DNA of 14,450 nt from Acidimicrobiia bacterium (GTDB lineage Bacteria; Actinomycetota; Acidimicrobiia; UBA5794; JAOTWH01). Below, one piece after another: positions 6,028 through 13,296 of the stretch. The stretch spans positions 1 through 14,450 of the forward strand of contig JAOTWH010000040.1 of NCBI GenBank assembly GCA_029863035.1, read 5' to 3'. Positions within the stretch are counted from its first letter, which is position 1, and each line of letters begins with the position of its first letter. The notes below the pieces were generated by a model. It worked only from the letters and a program-made list of their open reading frames with translations, was not told the DNA's origin and made no database searches. Both the position numbers and the translations under genes were made by a program.

Positions 6028-7422
6028 ATGCGATTCACAAGATTGCTGGCTCTTCTCTTCGCTCTGGCCCTTGTGGCCGCTGCCTGTTCTGATGACACCA
6101 GCGACACAACCACAGCGGAGACAACCCCGCCAGCCACTGAGGCTCCAACAACGGAGCCCCCGGCTACGGAGCCTCCGGCTACAGAAGCACCCATGGACGA
6201 TTTCCCGCCCGAGGCGGGTCCGCTCGGTGGAGTGCTCGTAGGAGCCGGCGAAGCGGTACAGATCCGAACGCTGCAATCGATCAGCGGCGCGACCGAGTTC
6301 CTTGGTGTCGACCAGAACCGTGGCACCGAGCTGGCGATTGAGGACTACGGTCAAGTGCTCGGCCACGACATAGATCTCGGCACGTTCGAGGACGACCTGT
6401 GCAACGCAGAGGGCGGCACCGCAGGCGCTCAGGCCATCGTCGCTCAAGAAGGCGTACTCGGCGTGATCGGAACCACGTGCTCCGGTGCCGGCGTGCCCGC
6501 CAGCCAGATCTTCTCGGAAGCAGGACTTGTCCTCCTCTCCGGATCGAACACCAGCCCCTCGCTGACGTCCGACCTGGCCGGCAATGCCAATGAGGCCTAC
6601 AACCCCGGCTACTACCGCACCGCGCACAACGACCTGTTCCAGGGTCGTGCCGCTGCTGAGATGGCCTTCACGGTTCTTGGCTTCACCAATGCTGCCGCGA
6701 TTCACGACGGTGACCCATACACCCAGGGCCTGGCTCAGGCGTTCGCTGATGCGTTCGAAGAGCTCGGTGGTGAGGTGACCACCTTCGTTGGAGTGAACAA
6801 GGGCGATACCGACATGACTCCGGTCCTCACCGAGGTCGCAGCCGGCGAGCCCGAGGTGATCTTCTTCCCGATCTTCCAGCCTGAGGGTGACTTCATCATT
6901 CAGCAGATCGGTGGAGTGGCCGGCCTCGCAGATGTGCAATTGTTCGGCGCAGACGGCCTGTTCGTCGGTGGTGACGCGGGCTTCATGGCCCTCCCCGAAT
7001 CGGAGGGCATGTACTTCTCCGGCCCGAACCTTGTCTTCACCAACGTCGGCTTCACCGGTGTTTCGTATGATGACCTCAAGGCTCGCTACGAGGCCGCCTA
7101 CGGCGAATCGCCCCTAGCGGCGTTCCACGCCCACACCTATGACGCCACCATGATCCTCCTCAACGCCGTCGCAACGGTGGGTGTCGAGGGTCCGGCTGGT
7201 GAGCTGTGGGTGGATCGTCAGGCGCTGCGTGACGAGATCACCTCGACCACCGGGTTCCCAGGAATGACCGGCTCACTCACCTGCGACGAATTCGGCGACT
7301 GCGGCTCCCAGGCCGTCGCGATCTTCTTCCACGAAGACTCAGCGGCCGAGGACCAGATCGGGGCGGCGACGGTGGTTGGCAACCTGACCAAGGATGGCGG
7401 CTTCGTCGACGAAACTCGCTAG
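6028..7422 (+). CDS. livK: Branched-chain amino acid type ABC transporter, substrate-binding lipoprotein
   Basis: A 464-residue solute receptor of the Peripla_BP_6 (LivJ/LivK-like) family, anchored outside the cell membrane by a lipid. The signal peptide MRFTRLLALLFALALVAAAC gives lipobox Cys20, followed by a Thr/Pro/Glu linker to about residue 57. The two-lobed domain begins near 70: it has an SISGATEFLG start, VIGTTCSGA, the ligand-site-like GSNTSPSLTSD, and YYRTAHNDLFQGRAAAEMAF followed by DGDPYTQGLAQAFADAFEEL, typical of the family. Ligand cannot be read from sequence; HAAT receptors also take amides, urea or other amino acids. The start ATG at 6028 is set by GGGAGG (6017-6022) and the signal peptide; an upstream in-frame ATG at 5926 would place the signal peptide internally. 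First gene of the operon, separated from livH by a strong hairpin. Confidence 0.93.
   Translation: MRFTRLLALLFALALVAAACSDDTSDTTTAETTPPATEAPTTEPPATEPPATEAPMDDFPPEAGPLGGVLVGAGEAVQIRTLQSISGATEFLGVDQNRGTELAIEDYGQVLGHDIDLGTFEDDLCNAEGGTAGAQAIVAQEGVLGVIGTTCSGAGVPASQIFSEAGLVLLSGSNTSPSLTSDLAGNANEAYNPGYYRTAHNDLFQGRAAAEMAFTVLGFTNAAAIHDGDPYTQGLAQAFADAFEELGGEVTTFVGVNKGDTDMTPVLTEVAAGEPEVIFFPIFQPEGDFIIQQIGGVAGLADVQLFGADGLFVGGDAGFMALPESEGMYFSGPNLVFTNVGFTGVSYDDLKARYEAAYGESPLAAFHAHTYDATMILLNAVATVGVEGPAGELWVDRQALRDEITSTTGFPGMTGSLTCDEFGDCGSQAVAIFFHEDSAAEDQIGAATVVGNLTKDGGFVDETR
6135..6190 (+). repeat. Short tandem repeat coding the lipoprotein linker
   Basis: Roughly 15-base (five-codon) units encode E-P-P-A-T-like pentapeptides: TTEPPATEPPATEAP. 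It forms a flexible, negatively charged spacer between the lipid anchor at Cys20 and the binding domain. Such low-complexity linkers are common in actinobacterial lipoproteins and vary in length between strains. Confidence 0.7.
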
Positions 7423-7446
7423 GAAAAACACGAATACCTAAGCAAA

Positions 7447-7485
7447 GGAAGGCCCGGCCCCGCTAGAAAGGGGGCCGGGCCTTCC
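7447..7485. terminator. Strong intercistronic hairpin between binding protein and permease genes
   Basis: GGAAGGCCCGGCCCC (7447-7461) pairs perfectly with 7471-7485 across a 9-base loop, a GC-rich 15-bp stem. No run of T follows (CATATTT only), so it may act as a partial terminator or as a 3' barrier that protects the binding-protein mRNA from decay. Either would give more binding protein than permease, a known arrangement in ABC importer operons. It lies 25 bases after the binding-protein stop and 18 before the livH start. Confidence 0.85.
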
Positions 7486-7503
7486 CATATTTGGAGTAGA
7501 TAC

Positions 7504-8775
7504 TTGACCGCAACTGCTGTAGCCGCTCGCAGGCCGACTCGGCTAGCCACCGCGTGGGTGGACGGGTTCCTGTGGGCCATCCGCATCGCCGCCGTGGTCT
7601 TCATCGCCTGGGGGGTGCTTGGCTCCATAGTGCTCACCTCACAGGGCGATGGTTTGAGCGGCGCCGCCTGGCGAGGCTTGTTCATCACTGGCCTAGCCCA
7701 GGGCTCCATGTACGGCCTCATCGCCCTCGGTTACTCGATGGTCTACGGCGTACTGGGGTTCATCAACTTCGCCCACGGCGAGGTGTTCATGAGCGGGGCC
7801 ATGGTCGCCTATTTCGCGGCGGATGCCTTCGCCACTGCCGGTGTGTGGGAGTCCAACCCGGCTGTCGCCATTGGCTTCACGTTGTTGGTTGCGGCCGTCA
7901 CCTCGATGATCATCGCTGTTCTGGTGGAGCGGGTCGCCTACCGTTCGCTGCGAGGTGCCCCACGGCTTATCCCGCTGATCACTTCGATCGGCATGTCGTT
8001 CTTCCTGCAGTACACCATCAGGGGCTTGTTCGGCTCGGGTTTCCTGGTCTATCCCCCGCAACCAGAGTCGATGCAGGGAGAGGCCTTCTGGGGAGTGCAG
8101 AAGGTGCAGTTGCTGGTGATCGTTATCGCCTTCGTGTCGATGGCGGCCCTCTACCAATTCGTTGAGCGCACCAAAACGGGCCGAGCCATGAGGGCGGTGG
8201 CGGAGGACAAAGAGATCGCCGGGTTGATGGGCATCAACGTTGACCGCACCATCGTCACCACATTCGCAGTAGGCGGGTTCATGGCCGGAATAGCCGGCAT
8301 GTTGTGGGCGCTGCTATTCCGCCAAGTCTTCTTCTTCACCGGATTCCTTCCCGGCATCAAGGCATTCACCGCTGCGGTGCTGGGCGGCGTCGGCAACCTG
8401 GTCGGCGCCATGCTGGGCGGTGTCAGTTTGGGGCTGTTCGAGGCGGTTGGGCCTCAGGCAGTGCTGGGTGGCCTCAGTTGGGGCCTTGCCCTTCCGTTGC
8501 TGGCGGCCGCCATCTTCGGCGCCCTCTTGATCATCGGCCTGTTGAAGCGAGCCGCTCTCGCCAACGTGTTCTGGCGCGGCGCCAGTGCCATCGCCGGAGG
8601 CTTTCTCCTCTTGACTCTGCTCATCCCAGCGTGGCGCAACTTCGACGTCGCGATCGTGATCCCTGGCGTTACCCAGCTAAAGGATGTTGTGGCGTTCACA
8701 GCACTGGTGCTGGTCTTGGTATTCCGGCCCACCGGTTTGCTCGGTGAGCGTTTGGCAGTAGAGGAACGCGGCTGA
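7504..8775 (+). CDS. livH: Branched-chain amino acid type ABC transporter, permease LivH
   Basis: A 423-residue inner-membrane permease of the LivH family. The core is clear: GSMYGLIALGYSMVYGVLGF (67-86) then INFAHGEVFM, ERVAYRSLRGAPRLIPLITS, the cytoplasmic coupling loop TGRAMRAVAEDKEIAGLMGI (about 225-244), and the C-terminal KDVVAFTALVLVLVFRPTGLLG. LivH proteins are usually about 290-310 residues. The excess is an extra N-terminal segment with one hydrophobic helix (1-55) and an insertion of about 70 residues (317-388) with two hydrophobic stretches just before the final helix. The start is TTG at 7504, with GGAG at 7493-7496 seven bases upstream; no ATG or GTG nearby gives the N-terminal region. 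The stop overlaps the livM start by one base. Confidence 0.93.
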   Translation: MTATAVAARRPTRLATAWVDGFLWAIRIAAVVFIAWGVLGSIVLTSQGDGLSGAAWRGLFITGLAQGSMYGLIALGYSMVYGVLGFINFAHGEVFMSGAMVAYFAADAFATAGVWESNPAVAIGFTLLVAAVTSMIIAVLVERVAYRSLRGAPRLIPLITSIGMSFFLQYTIRGLFGSGFLVYPPQPESMQGEAFWGVQKVQLLVIVIAFVSMAALYQFVERTKTGRAMRAVAEDKEIAGLMGINVDRTIVTTFAVGGFMAGIAGMLWALLFRQVFFFTGFLPGIKAFTAAVLGGVGNLVGAMLGGVSLGLFEAVGPQAVLGGLSWGLALPLLAAAIFGALLIIGLLKRAALANVFWRGASAIAGGFLLLTLLIPAWRNFDVAIVIPGVTQLKDVVAFTALVLVLVFRPTGLLGERLAVEERG

Positions 8776-10760
8776 TGGCAGAAGCTATCGCTCCCCCGCG
8801 TTTGGGCGTTCCCGCCTTTGAACAGCTCAACACCCGCCGCGTCGCCACCTGGGGTTCGTTCATCGGGATCACAGCGGTGTTCGTCTCCATCATCGGCATG
8901 GTGGAGACCTTCTCCGACCGACTGCTGCTGGATCCTTTCCTGGACCTGGGCGACCTTGCGCTCATTTGGATCCCGCTGGTGCTCGGCTACACGGCTACCT
9001 ACCGCGAGACGCTGGAGGGGATGGAGCCACCCCGCAAGGGGATCCACAACATCGTTGGCGGGGCGGCGGCTGGCCTGATCGGCGGCGGAGTGATGGCGCT
9101 CTTCATCCTGCTCATCGAGAACGTCACGCTGCGCGACATCTTCCCCAACGTTTCCCCCGAGCTGATCGACCTGCTGAACTTCGGACACGGCGCCGGGTTC
9201 GGCGTCGTTGCCATGATCGTGGGCGGAGCGGTGTTGGGCGGCGTGGGCGGTGTGTTCCACCTGCTCGACCAGTCCACCCGCGCCGCCATCTCTTCCGGGT
9301 TGTTGTGGGTCATCACCATCTCGCTGCTCGAGCTGATCGTCACCGACCTGGTCGAGGAGATTCCCGGACCGGTTGAGGATTGGCTTTACAACAACGACGG
9401 CGCCCTGCGTTGGGGCGCCGCCATTGCCATCTTCGCTCTGTTCGCCTTCATCGGATACGCCACCCGATCGCGTAAGGACCGCAGCGGCAGCCTGCGCTCC
9501 ACCATTGCCGCCATGCCAGAGCATCAGCGCACCGGAGTTGGCTTAGTGGCAGCGTTCCTCTTGATCGGGCTCGGATTCGCTTTGCCGTCCATGCTGGGCA
9601 GCTTCACCAACGAGATACTGGCAACGGTGGGGCTGTTCCTCCTGATGGGCCTCGGCCTCAACATCGTCATCGGCCTGGCAGGTCTGCTCGACCTTGGCTA
9701 CGTCGCCTTCTTTGCGGTGGGGGCATACGCCGTAGCAGTGCTCACCTCGCCCAGCTCGCCCAAATTCGACGCCACCTGGCCGTTCATACTGGCGATACCG
9801 GCCGTGATCTTGGCCGCAGCCTTCGCCGGGGTCATGGTTGGGACCCCGGTGATACGAATGCGCGGCGACTACCTCGCCATCGTCACCCTTGGTTTCGGTG
9901 AGATCGCCCGGATCCTCTTCATATCGGACTGGCTAAAGCCAACCTTCGGCGGAGCACAGGGGATCCTCTCCATCCCGTCGCTGGCCGTGTGGCGCTGGGT
10001 GATATCTCTGACGCTGCTGGTCGCGGCAGTGATGGTCGCCCGGTTCAGCTGGCAACGTCTCATCCGGCCTGGCATCGAGCCGGCGCCAAGTCCTCGATTG
10101 AGAGCAGCGGCCGCAGGGGTAGCAGCGCTCATCGCAGTGGGTTCCGTGGTGGCCGCCACCAAGATCGGCATCGACGGCACGTTCATAGTCCAGGGAACCC
10201 AACCGAAGCTGGTCTTCTATGCCGTGTTCTTCTTCGCCATCATCGCCGCGTTCATTTCTTGGAGGCTCCAGGACTCTCGGGTGGGCCGGGCCTGGATGGC
10301 GATGCGCGAGGATGAACAGGTGGCAGAGGCCATGGGAATCAACACCACAACCGCCAAGTTGATGGCGTTCATCACCGGGGCGATCTTGGCATCGTTCGGT
10401 GGTGCGTTGTTCGCGGCCAAGATCGGATCGGTCTTTCCCAACAGCTTCGCTTTGATCGTGTCGATCATCGTGCTGGTGCTGATCATCGTTGGTGGCATGG
10501 GCAACATCCCCGGCGTCGCCGTCGGCGCCCTTGTGCTGGTGGGAATCCTGGGCGGCCCCACCCAGCCTGGGCTGTTGCGTGAGTTCGAGGGGTTCAAGCT
10601 GCTCATCTACGGCGCCCTGCTCATCTACATGATGTTGAAGCGACCGGAAGGCCTGCTGCCGTCGTCGCGGCGCGCTCAGGAACTGCACCAAGAAGAAGTC
10701 ATGCAGGATGCCTGGCTCAAGGGTGAGGCAGGTCAGGCCGAGACGGAGCCGGCCACCTGA
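8775..10760 (+). CDS. livM: Branched-chain amino acid type ABC transporter, permease LivM, with long N-terminal extension
   Basis: A 661-residue membrane protein. The LivM core begins near residue 258: GLFLLMGLGLNIVIGLAGLL, DLGYVAFFAVGAYAVAVL, TPVIRMRGDYLAIVTLGFGE, the coupling loop GRAWMAMREDEQVAEAMGIN, and a C-terminal GGMGNIPGVAVGA with RPEGLLP. LivM is usually about 320-430 residues. Here about 255 extra N-terminal residues carry several hydrophobic helices (about 25-44, 62-72, 92-115, 140-161, 172-191, 214-228), and about 60 more residues (roughly 435-495) lie before the coupling loop. The N-terminal part is unlike the core and I do not recognise it. It may be a fused membrane module. 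It starts one base into the livH stop (TGATG) and is translationally coupled; its own stop overlaps livG likewise. Confidence 0.92.
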   Translation: MAEAIAPPRLGVPAFEQLNTRRVATWGSFIGITAVFVSIIGMVETFSDRLLLDPFLDLGDLALIWIPLVLGYTATYRETLEGMEPPRKGIHNIVGGAAAGLIGGGVMALFILLIENVTLRDIFPNVSPELIDLLNFGHGAGFGVVAMIVGGAVLGGVGGVFHLLDQSTRAAISSGLLWVITISLLELIVTDLVEEIPGPVEDWLYNNDGALRWGAAIAIFALFAFIGYATRSRKDRSGSLRSTIAAMPEHQRTGVGLVAAFLLIGLGFALPSMLGSFTNEILATVGLFLLMGLGLNIVIGLAGLLDLGYVAFFAVGAYAVAVLTSPSSPKFDATWPFILAIPAVILAAAFAGVMVGTPVIRMRGDYLAIVTLGFGEIARILFISDWLKPTFGGAQGILSIPSLAVWRWVISLTLLVAAVMVARFSWQRLIRPGIEPAPSPRLRAAAAGVAALIAVGSVVAATKIGIDGTFIVQGTQPKLVFYAVFFFAIIAAFISWRLQDSRVGRAWMAMREDEQVAEAMGINTTTAKLMAFITGAILASFGGALFAAKIGSVFPNSFALIVSIIVLVLIIVGGMGNIPGVAVGALVLVGILGGPTQPGLLREFEGFKLLIYGALLIYMMLKRPEGLLPSSRRAQELHQEEVMQDAWLKGEAGQAETEPAT

Positions 10761-11539
10761 TGGCTGCGATGCTCACCATCGACGGCCTGACCAAGGCGTT
10801 CGGCGGACTACACGCCATCGACCATCTCGACTTCCACATCGACAAGAACGAGATCGTTTCGGTGATCGGTCCGAACGGGGCAGGCAAGACGACCTTCTTC
10901 AACACCATCACCGGGATGATCAGGCCGGACGACGGCCAGATCATCTTCGAGGAGCTCGACATCGTTGGGCTCGACCCGTCTGAGATCACTCGCCTCGGCA
11001 TCGCCCGCACGTTCCAGAACGTGCGGCTGTTTCCCAACATGACGGTGCTCGAGAACATCATGGTGGCGCAGCATTCCCGCACCAGACGAGGAGCGTGGTC
11101 GGCCATCTTGGGAACTCCGGCCTTCAGGCGGGAGGAAGTAGAGATCCGGCAACGGGCCGAGGAGGTTCTGTCGTTCTTCGGGACCCGGCTAACCGGCTAT
11201 CGCTTCGATCAGCCAGCATTCACGCTCAGCTATGCCAACCGCCGACGGCTGGAAATCGCCAGAGCCATGGCAACCCAGCCCGACCTGTTGCTGCTTGATG
11301 AGCCGACAGCGGGCATGAACCCTCGTGAGACCTTGGAGCTGACCGGTCTCATCGGTCGGCTCCGCAGCGAGAAGGGCTTCACCATCGTGGTCATCGAGCA
11401 CGACATGAGGGTGGTGCGCGACGTATCGGATCGCGTTGTGGTGCTCGACCACGGATCTCGAATAGCTCAAGGGACCTACCACGAGGTGTCCTCTAACCCA
11501 GAAGTCATCGAGGCCTATCTCGGAAAGACCCAGGAATGA
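10760..11539 (+). CDS. livG: Branched-chain amino acid type ABC transporter, ATPase LivG
   Basis: A 259-residue cytoplasmic ATPase that powers import with LivF. Walker A GPNGAGKT (37-44), Q-loop Gln86 in ARTFQNVRLF, Walker B LLLLDEPTAGMNP (176-188), and H-loop His214 in VIEHDM are all present. The LivG-type C-terminus (SSNPEVIEAYLGK) is also there. The signature reads LSYANRRRLEIARAM (156-170); most LivG proteins have LSYGQ, so Gly and Gln are replaced by Ala and Asn. The start is the ATG at 10760 that overlaps the livM stop; an in-frame ATG at 10769 (MLTIDGL) would also fit. The livF start overlaps its stop by four bases. Confidence 0.95.
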   Translation: MAAMLTIDGLTKAFGGLHAIDHLDFHIDKNEIVSVIGPNGAGKTTFFNTITGMIRPDDGQIIFEELDIVGLDPSEITRLGIARTFQNVRLFPNMTVLENIMVAQHSRTRRGAWSAILGTPAFRREEVEIRQRAEEVLSFFGTRLTGYRFDQPAFTLSYANRRRLEIARAMATQPDLLLLDEPTAGMNPRETLELTGLIGRLRSEKGFTIVVIEHDMRVVRDVSDRVVVLDHGSRIAQGTYHEVSSNPEVIEAYLGKTQE

Positions 11540-12267
11540 ACGAAGCCACCACACCGGTTCTCGAGTTCCGCGGGGTTAACACCCACTACGGCCCCGTGCA
11601 CGTCTTGAAGGATGTCGATATTTCCATCCAACCCGGGAGCATCACCTGCCTGTTGGGTGGCAACGCCTCGGGTAAGACGACCACCCTCAAGGCGATCCTG
11701 GGCATGGTCGTGCCATCCAGCGGCGAGGTGATTTTGGACGGCGAGGTCATCTCCGGCATGAACACGACCGAGATCGTGTCGCGCGGCGTGTCGATGGTGC
11801 CCGAGAACCGCAGGCTGTTCAAGCGGATGACCGTGAAGGAGAACCTCGAGATCGGTGCCTTCCTAAGGGATTCTTCTGACAACCTGGACGACGACTACGA
11901 CCACATCTACGAGCTGTTCCCGCGGGTGAAAGAGCGTCTCGACCAGAAGGCAGGCACGCTCTCCGGCGGCGAGCAACAGATGGTGGCGGTGGGACGGGCG
12001 TTGATGGCGCGTCCCAAGGTGCTGCTGATGGACGAACCGTCGATGGGTTTGGCCCCGGTGCTAGTGGCGCAGAACTTCGAGATCATCCAGACCATCAACG
12101 AGGCTGGCACCACCGTGTTCGTTGTGGAGCAGAACGCCAACATGGCGCTCTCCATCGCCGACCATGGCTACGTGCTCCAGACCGGTCAGATCGTGCTGGC
12201 CGACACCGCAGAGAACCTGTTGGCCAACCCCCAGATGCGCCAGGCGTATCTGGGCGAGGTTGACTAG
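11536..12267 (+). CDS. livF: Branched-chain amino acid type ABC transporter, ATPase LivF
   Basis: A 243-residue cytoplasmic ATPase, the partner of LivG. Walker A is GGNASGKT (41-48), a variant of the usual GANGAGKT that still fits GxxxxGK[ST]. The signature LSGGEQQMVAVGRALM (142-157) and Walker B VLLMDEPSMGLAP (162-174) are canonical. As usual in LivF, the Q-loop position is Glu (VPENRRLF) and the H-loop His is replaced by Gln (VVEQNANMAL). The start ATG overlaps the livG stop by four bases (ATGA), which implies translational coupling. It is the last gene of the operon; GC-rich hairpins of repeat copy B follow the stop within about 30-160 bases and may end transcription. Confidence 0.95.
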   Translation: MNEATTPVLEFRGVNTHYGPVHVLKDVDISIQPGSITCLLGGNASGKTTTLKAILGMVVPSSGEVILDGEVISGMNTTEIVSRGVSMVPENRRLFKRMTVKENLEIGAFLRDSSDNLDDDYDHIYELFPRVKERLDQKAGTLSGGEQQMVAVGRALMARPKVLLMDEPSMGLAPVLVAQNFEIIQTINEAGTTVFVVEQNANMALSIADHGYVLQTGQIVLADTAENLLANPQMRQAYLGEVD

Positions 12268-12288
12268 GCGGAAGTCCTCCACGACGAA

Positions 12289-12424
12289 GTGGGCGAGGCC
12301 GCAGGCCGAGGTCGGAGGGGGAGCTGATGTTCGAGGACTCCAACGCGTCACCGCCCCCCGCAGAGTCTGCTCCCCCATCCCCCCTCGCTTCGCTCGGGGT
12401 ACTTCCCCCGCAAGCGGGGGAAGT
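12289..12424 (+). repeat. Palindromic repeat element, intergenic copy (copy B)
   Basis: Aligns with 2883-3019 (minus strand) over about 137 bases at roughly 85% by eye, with one single-base gap. Shared blocks include CCGAGGTCGGAGGGGGAGC, GATGTTCGAG and GGGGTACTTCCCCCGCAAGC. Hairpins are GGCC-GCA-GGCC (12297-12307) and a perfect 11-bp stem with a 2-base gap (12401-12411 with 12414-12424). At the first hairpin, copy A has GGGC and GCCC where this copy has GGCC and GGCC, so bases differ while pairing is kept. It lies between livF and the SGNH hydrolase gene and could act as a transcription barrier. Any ORF across it is probably a shadow. Confidence 0.88.
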
Positions 12425-12428
12425 GAGA

Positions 12429-12468
12429 ACCTCCCCGTCGCTGGGCACCCTGGAAGAACCGGGGAGGT
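12429..12468. terminator. Inverted repeat after repeat copy B
   Basis: ACCTCCCCG (12429-12437) and CGGGGAGGT (12460-12468) form a perfect 9-bp stem with a 22-base loop, ending 26 bases before the hydrolase ATG. With the hairpins just upstream it may help end transcription of the Liv operon. There is no T run after it. It has no counterpart beside copy A, so it is probably not part of the repeat. Confidence 0.4.
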
Positions 12469-12494
12469 AACATCGCGCCTCGCGAAAACACACC

Positions 12495-13268
12495 ATGCCA
12501 AAGACCAAAACGATCGCAAAGGGCCTCCTGGCAGTCCCCGCCATTCCTGCACTGGCGGCGGGGGTGATGTACGCCCAGGTGAAGCGTCAAGCTCATCGCA
12601 AGGATCTGCCCAGCCACACCAACCAGGACCCGAGCGGCACATTCGGGGACCCGGCGAAGCCGACACTTCGCATAGTGGCCCTGGGTGACTCGTCGATTAC
12701 GGCTCCCGGGGTTGAACCCCTGGACGCCTGTTTCGCCCGCCGAGTGGCTCTTCACCTCACCGACCGCTACTTCGTCGACCTGATCAGCGTCGCCGTTGGC
12801 GGATCTAAGTCTCGCGACGTTCTTGGCGAACAGGTCGAGGCAGCCCTGCAGCATCATCCCGACCTTGCTCTCATCTCGGTCGGAGCCAATGACGCGCTGC
12901 GCGGCACCCCGGTCTCCCGCTTTGAGCATGAGCTAGATCAGATCGTTGGCAGGCTGCATCCACACGTTGGTGCCCTTGTTTTGATGGGGGTGGGGGATCT
13001 GGGGACAGTGCCCAGGCTGCCTGCCAGCGTGCGGGCCCTAGTTACCTGGCGTTCGAAGCTGTTCGACGACGCGGCGGAGCGGGTTGTGAGCGAGTACCCC
13101 AGGGTCACCAAAGCGGACAACTGGAGGCACGACCCCGATCCGTTCGCCACTCGTGACCTAGCCCTGTTCGCAAGCGATCAATTCCACGCTTCTGCCCAAG
13201 GGCACGAGGTATTCGCTGCAAGAGTGATCCCGGCCGCCGACCGGGCAGTGAAGTTCCTCGACTTCTAG
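12495..13268 (+). CDS. SGNH/GDSL-family hydrolase, membrane-anchored or secreted
   Basis: A 257-residue esterase/lipase-fold protein. The catalytic signature is GDSSIT (64-69, nucleophile Ser66), the oxyanion residues are in VAVGGS (about 99-104) and GANDAL (130-135, Asn132), and the final acid-base pair is DQFH (Asp228, His231). An N-terminal hydrophobic stretch after KTKTIAKG (about 9-26) suggests a signal anchor. The substrate is unknown; acyl esters of lipids or cell-wall polymers are usual in the family. The start ATG at 12495 gives the anchor helix. There is no Shine-Dalgarno near it; GGGGAGG at 12461-12467 is too distant and belongs to an inverted repeat. The next gene, an acyltransferase, starts 28 bases after the stop, which hints at a shared role in lipid remodelling (inference). 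Confidence 0.88.
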   Translation: MPKTKTIAKGLLAVPAIPALAAGVMYAQVKRQAHRKDLPSHTNQDPSGTFGDPAKPTLRIVALGDSSITAPGVEPLDACFARRVALHLTDRYFVDLISVAVGGSKSRDVLGEQVEAALQHHPDLALISVGANDALRGTPVSRFEHELDQIVGRLHPHVGALVLMGVGDLGTVPRLPASVRALVTWRSKLFDDAAERVVSEYPRVTKADNWRHDPDPFATRDLALFASDQFHASAQGHEVFAARVIPAADRAVKFLDF

Positions 13269-13296
13269 CCGCTCCGGTTCGTAACCTTTCCCCCAA

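Noticed and set aside
5950..6939. 329-codon minus-strand ORF opposite the binding-protein gene
   Set aside because: Shadow of the lipoprotein gene; the plus-strand protein has a signal peptide and family motifs.
8454..9524. 356-codon minus-strand ORF opposite livH/livM
   Set aside because: His/Asp/Gln-rich shadow with no domain; the plus strand codes for conserved permeases.
9933..10691. 252-codon minus-strand ORF opposite livM
   Set aside because: Same type of His/Asp-rich antisense shadow.
12122..12688. 188-codon plus-strand ORF through the livF end, repeat copy B and hydrolase start
   Set aside because: Overlaps two real genes in another frame; its Pro/Gly-rich part is only the repeat translated.
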